DNA from: Dehalogenimonas etheniformans
GTDB taxonomy: Bacteria; Chloroflexota; Dehalococcoidia; Dehalococcoidales; Dehalococcoidaceae
DNA length: 64,000 nt
Assembly: GCF_014672715.2 (NCBI RefSeq)
Contig: NZ_CP058566.2
Coordinates: 1 to 64,000, forward strand
Reading direction: 5' to 3'
In this document: positions 1 to 7,952 of the stretch, piece by piece
Layout: each line of letters opens with the position of its first letter
Position numbering within the stretch: position 1 is the stretch's first letter
Position numbers and translations under genes: made by a program
Notes under the pieces: generated by a model
Told to the model about the DNA's origin: nothing
The model's database searches: none
The model's input: the letters and a program-made list of their open reading frames with translations, nothing else

Positions 1-249
1 ACCAAATATTTATTTTTTCACAATAGGAGGTTGTTACGATTGGAGTGGCTAAAAACACGAGATACAGCGAGTAACAGATACTTGCTTTCAATTCTAACGT
101 GTCCCAGAACCCTTGGTATTGGCGTTTGCTGTGCCGCTGTACCGGCTGGTAACATAGATATAACTTTCAAACCGGCTATCCGCCGGGACAAAATCGATTC
201 CTGGGGGCTTTAGTCCTAGGGTCGTTTTGTCTCTGAACGGAGATATATT
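1..249. other. dnaA upstream region, left window edge
   Basis: No convincing gene is seen here. A strong ribosome binding site AGGAGG (25-30) precedes a TTG at 40 that would open a 57-codon frame ending at 213, but its product resembles nothing I recognise. I found no cluster of consensus DnaA boxes (TTATCCACA), so I cannot call a replication origin. A weaker ribosome binding site (cggaga, about 237-242) sits just upstream of the TTG start of dnaA. Confidence 0.3.
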
Positions 250-1602
250 TTGGTCACAGACTCTGCGGCGATCCTTAACAACGCCGCCAAAATATGGGAG
301 ACAGCTCTAGGGGCTCTGGAATGCCAGTTATCCCGGCCGAATTTCCGGACCTGGTACGCCAGGACTACCGGCGTGGCTTACGAAGGCGGGTGTTTCACCG
401 TCGGCGTGCCCAACAGTTTCGTCGCCGAATACCTGGAGCAGAACCAACGCTCCTTGATCGAAAACACGCTGATGCGGCTGCTTCCGGGCAACGGCCTGCG
501 CATCGCCTTCCAGGTAGCCGGAGGCGGCAAGGCTTTGGCGGCGGCTCCCAGGGCTGAAAACGCCTCGACCAGAGCCGAGGGGGGCTGCCGGTTCAATCCC
601 CGCTATGATTTCGATACTTTTATCGTGGGTAACGCCAACCGGTTGGCCCACGCCGCCGCCCTATCTGCTGCCCAAAAACCGGGTGAAGGTTATAACCCTC
701 TGTTTATCCACGGTGGATCAGGACTCGGGAAGACTCACTTGCTGCAAGCCATCGGCCAGGCTGCCGAGCGCGCCGGCAAAACCGTCCGGTACGTCTCCGG
801 CGAGCAGTTCACCTCGGAATTTGTCGCCGCCTTGAAGGACCGTCGGGCTGACGAGTTCCGCGAAAAGTACCGCTCCGTTGATGTCCTCCTGGTCGACGAT
901 GTTCAGTTCATTGCCGGCAAAGCTCAGACCGAGGAGACTTTCTTCCATACCTTTAACGAATTGCACAATTCGGGGCGTCAGATCGTTCTTTCCGCCGACT
1001 CCCCGCCACGCGCGATTCTCCAGATGGAAGACCGCCTGCGCTCCCGTTTCGAGTGGGGATTGACCGCCGAGATCGCGCCGCCCGACGAGAAAATGCGCCT
1101 TTCCATCCTCAGAGCCAGGGCGGAAGAAGCCGGCGCCGAACTTGCGCCTGATGTCCTTGACTACATGGCTTCCGAGGTCATCCGTAATATCCGCGAACTT
1201 GAGGGGAATCTCAACCGCGTCCTGGCTTATTCAAAATTGCTCCGTTCCGCGATTACGCCTGACATGGCCCGCCGTGCCCTCAAGAACCTGGCGCTGGCCG
1301 AAGAAATTAAATCCAATGAGCCGCGGCTGCTTTTGGCGACAGTTGCCGAGTGCTTCGAATTGACCGTCGAAGACCTGTTAGGCCGCAAGCGTGACAAGGA
1401 AACCGCCGCCGCACGGCAGGTGGCGATGTTCGTGATGAAGAACCAGAAGATGTGGTCGTTGGGTGAGATCGGCAAGCTGGTTGGCGACCGCACCGCCGCC
1501 ACTGTGTCTCACGCCTGCGACAAGATCGAACAAGAAGCCGAATACAATCCGCTGTTGAAGCGAAAGCTTAAAGATATCGAACAACGCCTGAACGGGAAGT
1601 GA
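250..1602 (+). CDS. dnaA: Chromosomal replication initiator DnaA
   Basis: DnaA is the AAA+ ATPase that binds and opens the replication origin. The 450-residue product has the family length and order: N-terminal helicase-loading domain (1-75), variable linker (85-110), AAA+ core with Walker A GGSGLGKT (155-162) and Walker B VDVLLVDDVQF (about 210-220), sensor/arginine stretch EDRLRSRFEWGL, and a C-terminal helix-turn-helix domain. The start is TTG at 250. Oddly, the domain IV signature at 412-426 reads GDRTAATVSHACDKI, whereas the family usually has GGRDHTTVxHAxxKI. The Asp-His-Thr that contacts the DnaA box in E. coli is therefore replaced. No dnaN or gyrB follows; the next gene is convergent. 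The identification is secure; binding specificity may differ. Confidence 0.96.
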   Translation: MVTDSAAILNNAAKIWETALGALECQLSRPNFRTWYARTTGVAYEGGCFTVGVPNSFVAEYLEQNQRSLIENTLMRLLPGNGLRIAFQVAGGGKALAAAPRAENASTRAEGGCRFNPRYDFDTFIVGNANRLAHAAALSAAQKPGEGYNPLFIHGGSGLGKTHLLQAIGQAAERAGKTVRYVSGEQFTSEFVAALKDRRADEFREKYRSVDVLLVDDVQFIAGKAQTEETFFHTFNELHNSGRQIVLSADSPPRAILQMEDRLRSRFEWGLTAEIAPPDEKMRLSILRARAEEAGAELAPDVLDYMASEVIRNIRELEGNLNRVLAYSKLLRSAITPDMARRALKNLALAEEIKSNEPRLLLATVAECFELTVEDLLGRKRDKETAAARQVAMFVMKNQKMWSLGEIGKLVGDRTAATVSHACDKIEQEAEYNPLLKRKLKDIEQRLNGK

Positions 1603-1603
1603 C

Positions 1604-2323
1604 TTAACCCGGCGCCGCTAATCCACCCGCCACCAACAGTTCCCTGTTTTTCATAATCCCACAGGTCTCGCCGTCGGCGAGGATTTTGCCCTTGCTCATG
1701 ATGACCAGGCGAGGACACAAGGCTTCTATCAGTTCCAGGTCGTGAGACACGACTATCTTGGTCACATCGAGGGATTTCAGGAGTTGGATCAAGCCCCACT
1801 TGGCGGCGGGGTCCAGGTTGGAAGACGGCTCATCTAAGGCCAGGACCTCGGGTTGCATCGAGAGCACCGACGCCAACGCGATGCGTTTCTTCTCCCCGAG
1901 GCTGAGATGATGGGAACTCCGCTTCTCATAACCGGACAATCCGACGGCCGCGAGTGATTCGCCAACGCGCTTCTTGATCTCACCCTCCGGCAAGCCCATG
2001 TTGATCGGTCCGAAGGCTACGTCGTCGAAAACCTCGGGGCAGAATAATTGGTCGTCGGGATTTTGGAACACCACTCCGACCCTGGCGCGGATGGTTTTCA
2101 GATTAGCGGCGACAACCGGGATGCCGCAGACCTTCACCGCGCCATTTGTGCCGTGGATGATGCCGTTCAAATGCATCAATAGCGTCGACTTACCTGCGCC
2201 GTTAGCCCCGGCAATAGCGACACTCTCACCTTTCGCAATAGAAAGATTGATGCTTTCGAGGGCTCTGCGGCCGTCGGGGTAGGTATAGGTTAAGTCGTCT
2301 AGGCGGATGACAGGATCGTTCAT
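1604..2323 (-). CDS. cbiO: Cobalt/nickel ECF transporter ATPase CbiO
   Basis: This is the ATP-binding subunit energising an energy-coupling-factor metal transporter at the inner face of the membrane. The 239-residue product shows Walker A GANGAGKSTLL near residue 40, a Q-loop (VVFQNPDDQLF), the ABC signature LSLGEKKRIALA, Walker B with VLALDEPSSNLD and a switch histidine in VVSHD. It is the last gene of the run regulator-cbiM-PDGLE-cbiQ-cbiO, and its start overlaps the end of cbiQ by four bases (ATGA type), which suggests translational coupling. It ends almost against the dnaA stop codon, so the two genes converge. The CbiM partner points to Co2+ or Ni2+ as substrate; the sequence does not decide which. 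Confidence 0.93.
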   Translation of the reverse strand: MNDPVIRLDDLTYTYPDGRRALESINLSIAKGESVAIAGANGAGKSTLLMHLNGIIHGTNGAVKVCGIPVVAANLKTIRARVGVVFQNPDDQLFCPEVFDDVAFGPINMGLPEGEIKKRVGESLAAVGLSGYEKRSSHHLSLGEKKRIALASVLSMQPEVLALDEPSSNLDPAAKWGLIQLLKSLDVTKIVVSHDLELIEALCPRLVIMSKGKILADGETCGIMKNRELLVAGGLAAPG

Positions 2324-3099
2324 CGCAGCAGGCTCAGAGCAAGGGGTAAGAGCAACAAGAGTGAAAGGGCGACGCCGGTGATCATATCGATGCGGTCCAT
2401 CGCCAGTTTGTCGAGAGTGCGCGATTGCCCGTCGAAACCCCGCGCCGCCATCGCTGCGTAAACGCGCTCGCCCCGCTCGTAAGATCGGACAAATAGGCTG
2501 CCGATCATGGAGCCTACGGTTTTAGCCTGGAACCCAGTCGATGGATTACCCACCGACCGGGAGTCGCGGGCGTTCTTCATCCGCAGCACCTCATCGATCA
2601 GTAAAAACAGATACCGGTACATGAAAGATAGGATCATCACGATGACCTTGGGCGCGCCCAATCTCCCGATGCCTTTTAACAGCGCTGGCAGCGAGGTTGT
2701 GGAAGTCAATAGAATCAGAGCCAGCACTGAGAGCCAGCTCCGAGCCAGCAGTGTCCCGATGAAAATTAGCCCGCCGTCGGTTATTCCAAGGTGCCAACCG
2801 ATAATGTTCAGGCTGGACAATTCTGTTCCAGGCCGGGTGAAAATGTTTACCGCGCCGAGCAACAGCACGAATGGTAGGATGATCAATGACCGCTTGATGA
2901 CGTATCCTAACGGCACTTTCGAAATGGTAAAAACGGCTACAAGAATGCCGAAATAAGCCGCAAACGCTAACCAGCTTCCCGCGGGTGCTACCACGACGGC
3001 GATGATAAATAGAAGAGACAACAGAAATTTTACCCGCGGATCGCGCTGGTGGACCGGGCTCATGAGATGGCTGTATTTGTCTAAAAAGCTGTGTCTCAT
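2320..3099 (-). CDS. cbiQ: Cobalt ECF transporter transmembrane subunit CbiQ
   Basis: CbiQ is the T-component that couples the ATPase to the substrate-binding CbiM. The 259-residue protein has an N-terminal hydrophilic stretch (YSHLMSPVHQRDPRVKFLL, typical of the family), about five hydrophobic segments, and the cytoplasmic coupling signature AAMARGFDG near residue 215, which matches the Ala-Arg-Gly motif that docks on the ATPase. It lies between the PDGLE-domain gene and cbiO, overlapping cbiO by four bases. The 52-bp gap before it is the largest between the transporter genes. Confidence 0.93.
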   Translation of the reverse strand: MRHSFLDKYSHLMSPVHQRDPRVKFLLSLLFIIAVVVAPAGSWLAFAAYFGILVAVFTISKVPLGYVIKRSLIILPFVLLLGAVNIFTRPGTELSSLNIIGWHLGITDGGLIFIGTLLARSWLSVLALILLTSTTSLPALLKGIGRLGAPKVIVMILSFMYRYLFLLIDEVLRMKNARDSRSVGNPSTGFQAKTVGSMIGSLFVRSYERGERVYAAMAARGFDGQSRTLDKLAMDRIDMITGVALSLLLLLPLALSLLR

Positions 3100-3151
3100 A
3101 TCATTCCATTTTCCTCGCCCTTGATGGGAGAGGAATTAAGGGAGAGGGTGA

Positions 3152-3436
3152 TCAGGTTCGCTTCCTGGCGATTAAACGCCCGATACCAAAGACCGCTCCG
3201 AACACCACTAGCACCCCCAGCCATCCCGCCACTATCGTGGCCACTGTCTCGTTATGAATGCCAGGGAAGAGGTAGCCCGCGGCGATCTGGAACGGCGATT
3301 GGATCGCATCCCCAATGAATCCTTGTTGATCCGCCACTTTCTCGAGCCCGTCGGGTGAACCAGATGCCAGCGGTGAGACGGTAGCAAGAAGGAGGGCGAC
3401 ACCCAGGCCTATCAGCCACCATTTTTTAAAACTCAT
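3152..3436 (-). CDS. CbiN-like PDGLE-domain small subunit
   Basis: This 94-residue membrane protein stands where CbiN or NikN usually does. It has an N-terminal hydrophobic segment (residues 6-26), an extracytoplasmic loop with the diagnostic SPDGLEKVA motif, and a second membrane segment near the C-terminus followed by RKRT. PDGLE-domain proteins replace or supplement CbiN in many ECF-type cobalt/nickel importers and assist metal loading of CbiM. It overlaps the end of cbiM by four bases, so the two are probably translationally coupled. Confidence 0.88.
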   Translation of the reverse strand: MSFKKWWLIGLGVALLLATVSPLASGSPDGLEKVADQQGFIGDAIQSPFQIAAGYLFPGIHNETVATIVAGWLGVLVVFGAVFGIGRLIARKRT

Positions 3437-4071
3437 ATCCGCTCCATTTGGAGAACGTCGGCGCGGGACGCCATGACCGCCGAGATTACCAGGGCAGTTA
3501 TCAGTCCTTCGCCGATACCGATCAGTGCGTGGATGCCCAGCATTGCGGGTCCGACCACCTCGAAAGGAGAGGCGCCCGAAGAAGCCAGTTCAAAAGCCGC
3601 CGCTAGCGCTGCCAGCATGACCGAGAACCATCCCGCGACACCGGCTCCGGCCAATTTACTTCGTCTGATGTTGGGCAGGATTTTTGTTAACACATGATAG
3701 ATAAAATATGATCCGAAAACGGCGATGACGCCCATATTTAGTATGTTGGCGCCTAAGGCCGCCAGGCCGCCGTCCTGAAAAATAAGCGCCTGGGCGATGA
3801 GCACCGCCGACATGATAAGGATCCCCGCCCACGGTCCGATGAGGATGGCGCACAAAGCTGCGCCGATGAGGTGTCCTGATGTTCCCCCCGCCACCGGGAA
3901 ATTGAGCATCTGGGCGGCAAAGATGAACGCCGCCAGCATGCCCATCAGCGGCACTTGCTTCTCGCCGATCTTTTTGGAAGCTACTTTAACAGCCACGCCG
4001 ATCGTACCGGCCGATATGGCGCCGGTAGCGGCGAGGGTAGGGACGTTCAAAAAACCGTCTGGGATGTGCAT
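3433..4071 (-). CDS. cbiM: Cobalt/nickel ECF transporter substrate-binding CbiM
   Basis: CbiM is the membrane S-component that binds the metal. The 212-residue protein begins MHIPDGF, in which the N-terminal amine and His2 coordinate Co2+ or Ni2+ in characterised CbiM/NikM proteins; this fixes the start codon. About six hydrophobic segments follow, including the conserved GGTSGHLIGAA and GIGEGLITALV stretches. The gene follows the Fur-type regulator by 12 bp and leads the transporter genes. In an organism with RdhA enzymes, cobalt for the corrinoid cofactor is the likely cargo, but nickel for hydrogenases cannot be excluded. Confidence 0.94.
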   Translation of the reverse strand: MHIPDGFLNVPTLAATGAISAGTIGVAVKVASKKIGEKQVPLMGMLAAFIFAAQMLNFPVAGGTSGHLIGAALCAILIGPWAGILIMSAVLIAQALIFQDGGLAALGANILNMGVIAVFGSYFIYHVLTKILPNIRRSKLAGAGVAGWFSVMLAALAAAFELASSGASPFEVVGPAMLGIHALIGIGEGLITALVISAVMASRADVLQMERI

Positions 4072-4083
4072 AGACGTTTAATC

Positions 4084-4509
4084 CTAGTGCTTGGTGCTTT
4101 CTGCTTGGCTGCAAATGGGGCAAAGGCCGGTTATGACGTGATGGTGCATGTCGGCGATGAAACCGTATTGGTCGCGCAGAGTTTTACTTAGAACCTCTAG
4201 CGACTCTTCCGGTAATTCAGCGACCTTGCCGCAAACGCGGCATTTGAGATGATGGTGGTGGCCTTCCTCGGAGTGGTGGTAAACGTGAGCTCCATGGATT
4301 TCGGCCTTGACCACCAGCCCCAGGCTCTCCAGCAGTTCGAGGGTGCGGTAAACCGTCGATCGGTCAACTCCAGCCACCTTGTCCTTGACCTGCTCGTAGA
4401 GAGCGTCGGCGGTCAGGTGAGCCCCCTCATGGTGAAGGATATCGAGGATCACCCTCCGTTGGGGAGTGAGGCGGTAGCCCTTAGCTTTGAGGATGTTATT
4501 GCAACTCAT
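4084..4509 (-). CDS. Fur-family metal-responsive repressor
   Basis: The 141-residue product has a winged-helix domain (residues 1-80, with LTPQRRVILDIL and DRSTVYRTLELLESLGLV) and a C-terminal metal domain. Paired cysteines at C90/C93 (CRVCG) and C130/C133 (CPIC) form the structural zinc site of Fur proteins. His-rich stretches (HHSEEGHHHH, MHHH) supply regulatory metal ligands. I place the start at ATG 4509, not at the upstream in-frame ATG at 4575, because the longer frame would run through a TATAAT-like box and a palindromic operator. Its place at the head of a Co/Ni uptake operon suggests a Nur- or Zur-like sensor controlling cbiM-O and itself. The metal is not determined. Confidence 0.9.
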   Translation of the reverse strand: MSCNNILKAKGYRLTPQRRVILDILHHEGAHLTADALYEQVKDKVAGVDRSTVYRTLELLESLGLVVKAEIHGAHVYHHSEEGHHHHLKCRVCGKVAELPEESLEVLSKTLRDQYGFIADMHHHVITGLCPICSQAESTKH

Positions 4510-4511
4510 TG

Positions 4512-4542
4512 TTATTGCGACTCTTTGCAATAAATTATATAA
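4512..4542 (-). promoter_or_regulatory. Autoregulatory Fur-family operator and -10 box
   Basis: A perfect 7-8-7 inverted repeat, TTATTGC (4512-4518) and GCAATAA (4527-4533), lies directly upstream of the regulator's start codon. It contains TTGCGA-N4-TTGCAA, reminiscent of Nur/nickel boxes (TTGCAA-N5-TTGCAA). On the minus strand a TATAAT sequence immediately precedes it (about 4535-4540), so a bound repressor would block the promoter of the whole regulator-cbi operon. Confidence 0.7.
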
Positions 4543-4692
4543 GGGGTTAGTAGTGGTTGTCAAAATGTGCTGCAACCAAAAATACGTAAGGAACTGGGTG
4601 TTTTTACGTGGAATTACTAATTGCTACTGTTTGGTTTATGGAGCAATCATACATAAGGTTAGGAAGAATGTAGTTATTTAGAAGGAGAAGTC

Positions 4693-5877
4693 ATGAAAAA
4701 GAAACGGTTGTTGCTTTTAATCCTGGCTGGCGTATTTACCTTGACGCTGGCGCCATTGCATTCTATTGCCGCTCAATCCGGCGAGGGATTGACACCTATC
4801 CAACAACTAGGCAAATACATCTTTTTTGATACCACACTCTCGAAACCCGTTGGACAGTCTTGTGCAACCTGTCATGATCCAGGTTCGGCTTTCGCCGACC
4901 CGGAAGGAGGCGCCGTATCCCAGGGAGCGTTACAAAGTAGGGTAGGAGAGCGGAACTCACCTAGTGTCTCTTATGCGGCTTTCAGCCCGCAGATGTATTT
5001 TGATCCAAAGACTTCACCAGCCATTCCCGATGGGCAATACAAAGGTGGACTATTCTGGGATGGCCGTGCCGATACTCTGGAGGAACAGGCATTGCAGCCT
5101 TTCGTGAACCCACTCGAAATGCATAATTCAGACCTGAAGCAGGTATTCTTGGCAGTGCGCCAGTCGGATTATGCCAATTTGTTCCGTCAAGTCTTCGGCC
5201 AGAATTCGTTCGAAGATCTGGATTACGCTTCGGCATGCATCGGACAGGCTATCGCCGCTTACGAACGATCGGCTGAAGTAAACCCGTTCACTTCGAAATT
5301 TGATTATTGGAAAAAGGGCCAGGCCACTTTAACTGATACCGAATTGCGCGGTTATATGCTCTTCACCAATACGACAATGATGGGAGCCAAGTGTGCCAAC
5401 TGCCATTCGGTATCTGCTAATGAAACGGTTGCTCCTTCATTGTTCACCAATTTCGGACATCAGAACCTGGGTGTTCCCGGTAATCCGGAACTGCCATTCT
5501 ATTTTCTCCAAAAACCTCTCAACCCCGCAGGAACGAATTACATTGATCGCGGTTTAGGAGATTTCCTACGTAGTATCGGAGTCCCCGAAGAATTGGCCGC
5601 AAAAGAAGACGGCAGGTTTAAGATTCCGTCTCTCCGCAACTGTGCAATCACAGCTCCATACGAACATAATGGTGTCTTCACCACCCTCAGGGAGGTAGTG
5701 ATGTTCAATAACACCCGGGACGTTCCTGGAGCCGGTTGGCCTGCTCCTGAAGTGGCAGAAAACGTTCATCGCCATCCTTCGATGGATAGGACCTTTGGAA
5801 AACTGGGGCTTACCGACCAGCAAGTAGATGATATTGTGGCTTTCCTGGGTACGTTGACCGACGGCTATCAGCCGTAA
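4693..5877 (+). CDS. Di-haem cytochrome c peroxidase family protein
   Basis: This 394-residue exported protein belongs to the CcpA/MauG family, which reduces H2O2 or oxidises protein substrates outside the membrane. A signal peptide (1-27, ending SIAAQ) is followed by haem motif CATCH (57-61, in CATCHDP) and a second motif CANCH (234-238). The conserved FWDGRADTLEEQALQPFVNPLEM and FKIPSLRNCAITAPYEHNG stretches are present. A ribosome binding site (GAAGGAGAAG) precedes the ATG. It is transcribed divergently from the Fur regulator. A c-type cytochrome needs haem ligation machinery, which is not seen in this window. A second family member lies at 9.1-10.7 kb. Confidence 0.92.
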   Translation: MKKKRLLLLILAGVFTLTLAPLHSIAAQSGEGLTPIQQLGKYIFFDTTLSKPVGQSCATCHDPGSAFADPEGGAVSQGALQSRVGERNSPSVSYAAFSPQMYFDPKTSPAIPDGQYKGGLFWDGRADTLEEQALQPFVNPLEMHNSDLKQVFLAVRQSDYANLFRQVFGQNSFEDLDYASACIGQAIAAYERSAEVNPFTSKFDYWKKGQATLTDTELRGYMLFTNTTMMGAKCANCHSVSANETVAPSLFTNFGHQNLGVPGNPELPFYFLQKPLNPAGTNYIDRGLGDFLRSIGVPEELAAKEDGRFKIPSLRNCAITAPYEHNGVFTTLREVVMFNNTRDVPGAGWPAPEVAENVHRHPSMDRTFGKLGLTDQQVDDIVAFLGTLTDGYQP

Positions 5878-5903
5878 CAATCAATATACAAAACAAGGAA
5901 CAT

Positions 5904-5930
5904 AGGGAGGGCTTTTGCCCTCCCTCTTTC
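5904..5930 (+). terminator. Rho-independent terminator after peroxidase gene
   Basis: The hairpin AGGGAGGGC (5904-5912) / GCCCTCCCT (5917-5925) has a TTTT loop and is followed by a pyrimidine-rich tail (ctttctt). It lies 26 bp after the peroxidase stop codon. Confidence 0.8.
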
Positions 5931-5971
5931 TTGGCTTTGACAATTACCCAAAGGCTGTTAAATAACAGATT

Positions 5972-6520
5972 CTAAGCGATATCAGCCGGAATTATTGAAA
6001 ACAGGAATGAATCGTGTACCTTGTCTGGCAGTAAAAGGCGGTGGCGCATGATCGCCTCGCGGACGGCTCCGGCTTTTTCGGCGGTCCTCCGGCTGGCTGT
6101 ATTTTCTACCGCTGCCAGGATCTCGATGCGGTTAAACTTCAATTCGTCTATCCCGAATTTGATGAGTAGTTTTGCCGCCCGGCTCGCAGCCCCATGCCTC
6201 TGCCGACTGCTCCGGACCCAGTACCCCAGATTGGCGACCTTATCGATCGTGTTGATGTGGTTGAGCCCGCAGCCGCCGATGAATGCCCCATCTCTCGCGT
6301 CGGTGATGGCGAACTCGTAGGCTGTGCCCTCGGGCCGGGACTTCAGGGCGTTTTTGATCCAGCCTTCACTTTCGGCTATCGAATAAGCGGGGTGTGCCCA
6401 CGGCATCCATAACCTCAGCGAATCCATCGTTTCCTGGACTGCGAGCATGACCTCCAGGGCGTCGGACATCCGTAGCGGGCGGAGGGTGATTAGACCATCT
6501 GTGAGTTCAGTATCTTCCAT
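5972..6520 (-). CDS. GNAT N-acetyltransferase, RimJ/RimL type
   Basis: The 182-residue protein has the layout of acetyl-CoA-dependent N-acetyltransferases of the RimJ/RimL group, which acetylate ribosomal-protein N-termini or small amines. Visible features are the N-terminal LRPLRMSDALEVM strand-helix, IGGCGLNHINTIDKVANLGYWVRSSRQRHGAAS spanning motifs D/A with the pyrophosphate loop, and FNRIEILAAVENTASRRTAEKAGAVREAIMR, the family's motif B. It stands alone between a terminator and an unknown membrane gene. The substrate cannot be deduced. Confidence 0.85.
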   Translation of the reverse strand: MEDTELTDGLITLRPLRMSDALEVMLAVQETMDSLRLWMPWAHPAYSIAESEGWIKNALKSRPEGTAYEFAITDARDGAFIGGCGLNHINTIDKVANLGYWVRSSRQRHGAASRAAKLLIKFGIDELKFNRIEILAAVENTASRRTAEKAGAVREAIMRHRLLLPDKVHDSFLFSIIPADIA

Positions 6521-6589
6521 AACATTATCCTATTTGAAATATTGCAATGGCTACCTATCACTTGAACCTAATGTGAAATAATTCAATGA

Positions 6590-7099
6590 TCATTCTAATA
6601 TTTTAGTCTTCGTTATTTCACTTCTCGTTAAAGTTCGATCTTCTAATCGTTTTTCAAGGGACAAATATTGCCAATATTGAAGTATGATGCCAATAAGCAA
6701 TCCTTCAGCCAGATATATCGCATAAAATTGTCTTGTCCTCTCAGGAACGATGAAATTTAATATCCCCGCCCCTATCAGTATCAGAATTACTAACGCAGCT
6801 TGGGGCCATTTACGTTTTCGCAATCTAGGAGAACCTACAGCGAGGCAAAAAGCTAGGGAAAATCCAATCCAAAAAGTTATCGAATAAATCGTAACCAGAA
6901 ATAATTCTGGGCCGCGGTACATTTCATATTTAATAGTCAAATAAAAACTAAAAATAAGTGCAACGACGACGCCACTAGCTGACCATTTCAATGTCGAGCG
7001 CCCTCGAGTCCCATACAAACGACGTCTCATCCCAAAATATAAAACGGATTCAATAATGGGATCCGATATTTTTCGGAATATTTGTGCCATGGATGACAA
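6590..7099 (-). CDS. Hypothetical membrane protein
   Basis: I do not recognise this 169-residue protein. It has a basic N-terminus and four hydrophobic segments (roughly 44-61, 70-91, 100-116 and 125-143), ending in a charged tail (LEDRTLTRSEITKTKILE). It begins three bases after the dtd stop codon, with a TTG at 7099 or an ATG at 7090, so it is probably co-transcribed with dtd. Its coding sequence is visibly richer in A/T than its neighbours, which could mean later acquisition. Confidence 0.6.
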   Translation of the reverse strand: MSSMAQIFRKISDPIIESVLYFGMRRRLYGTRGRSTLKWSASGVVVALIFSFYLTIKYEMYRGPELFLVTIYSITFWIGFSLAFCLAVGSPRLRKRKWPQAALVILILIGAGILNFIVPERTRQFYAIYLAEGLLIGIILQYWQYLSLEKRLEDRTLTRSEITKTKILE

Positions 7100-7102
7100 A
7101 GT

Positions 7103-7564
7103 TTATCCTCTCGGCCGGAGCCTGTCGCTTGAGTCCAGCATGATAGTCACCGGGCCGTCGTTGACCAGCTCGACAAACATATGCGCCTGGAACCTACCGG
7201 TTTCCACCTTGACACCAGTCTTCCTCGCCTCCGCCACGAACTCGTCGAACATAAACTCGGCGGCCTCGGGCGGCGCCGCATCGGTGAAAGACGGCCGGCG
7301 TCCCTTACGCGTGTCGGCGATAAGTGTGAACTGGCTTATTAAAAGTAGTTCGCCCTTGACGTCGAGCAGCGACAGGTTGAACTTGGATTCGGCGTCGGCG
7401 AAGATCCTGAGGTTGACGATCTTGTTCACCAGGTAACCGATGTCGGCTTTCTCGTCCCCGACCGCCACCCCCACCAGCACCACCAGCCCGCCGCCAATGC
7501 TGCCGATGACGTCGCCATCAACAGTGACCTGAGCATGGGAGACTCTTTGGATGAGCGCTTTCAT
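7103..7564 (-). CDS. dtd: D-aminoacyl-tRNA deacylase
   Basis: Dtd hydrolyses D-amino acids mischarged on tRNA, and also Gly-tRNA(Ala). The 153-residue length and the N-terminal [17 protein letters not shown] are typical. The catalytic SQFTL motif appears as [26 protein letters not shown], and the cross-subunit Gly-cisPro motif corresponds to the C-terminal [11 protein letters not shown]. It acts as a cytoplasmic homodimer. It is followed at once by an unknown membrane gene, and an independent 111-codon membrane gene lies upstream. Confidence 0.95.
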   Translation of the reverse strand: MKALIQRVSHAQVTVDGDVIGSIGGGLVVLVGVAVGDEKADIGYLVNKIVNLRIFADAESKFNLSLLDVKGELLLISQFTLIADTRKGRRPSFTDAAPPEAAEFMFDEFVAEARKTGVKVETGRFQAHMFVELVNDGPVTIMLDSSDRLRPRG

Positions 7565-7609
7565 GGCCGTATTCTAGGCTATCACGGCAGCGTCTGCCAC
7601 CCGATACGT

Positions 7610-7945
7610 TCAGACCGCCCTTGAAGCCACCAGGATATTCCAAAACACGATGATGATGTAGAAAGCCACGATTACAGCGGTGATCACCAGTGTTGGTCTT
7701 GGCGCACGGCGTGATAGATCCCAGAGGAGAATGGCCGCGAGTGCACTTGCCCCGGCCTTGATCAAGACGAATTCTCTCCTGGTTATCCAATAGGACAAGA
7801 GCAAATTGCCTTCGGTGCCGACTCCGCTTTGGACAATGAACTGGGAGATGACGGCATCTGCCACATTGAGCAATACCAGCGCCACGAGCAGAATTCTCGT
7901 TTGGCGCCGGGCTTGTTGGTCCGCAGGCGAAGCAACAGGTGTCAC
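7610..7945 (-). CDS. Small membrane protein, possibly DUF5658-like
   Basis: The 111-residue protein has four predicted membrane helices (about 17-36, 50-60, 62-78 and 86-106). The spacing of LLNVADAVISQFIVQSG-x-EGN-LLS resembles the Asn/Asp and Glu-x-Asn pattern of the DUF5658 group, an assignment made from memory and tentative. The start is GTG at 7945. It lies 7 bp downstream of the flavodoxin gene on the same strand and is probably co-transcribed with it. No function is known. Confidence 0.6.
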   Translation of the reverse strand: MTPVASPADQQARRQTRILLVALVLLNVADAVISQFIVQSGVGTEGNLLLSYWITRREFVLIKAGASALAAILLWDLSRRAPRPTLVITAVIVAFYIIIVFWNILVASRAV

Positions 7946-7952
7946 CCGCCAT

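Noticed and set aside
31-213. 60-codon frame before dnaA
   Set aside because: A good ribosome binding site is present (25-30), but the start is TTG and the product has no recognisable features; kept only as a remark in the upstream-region entry.
1-249. Replication origin upstream of dnaA
   Set aside because: No cluster of consensus DnaA boxes or A/T-rich unwinding element could be seen.
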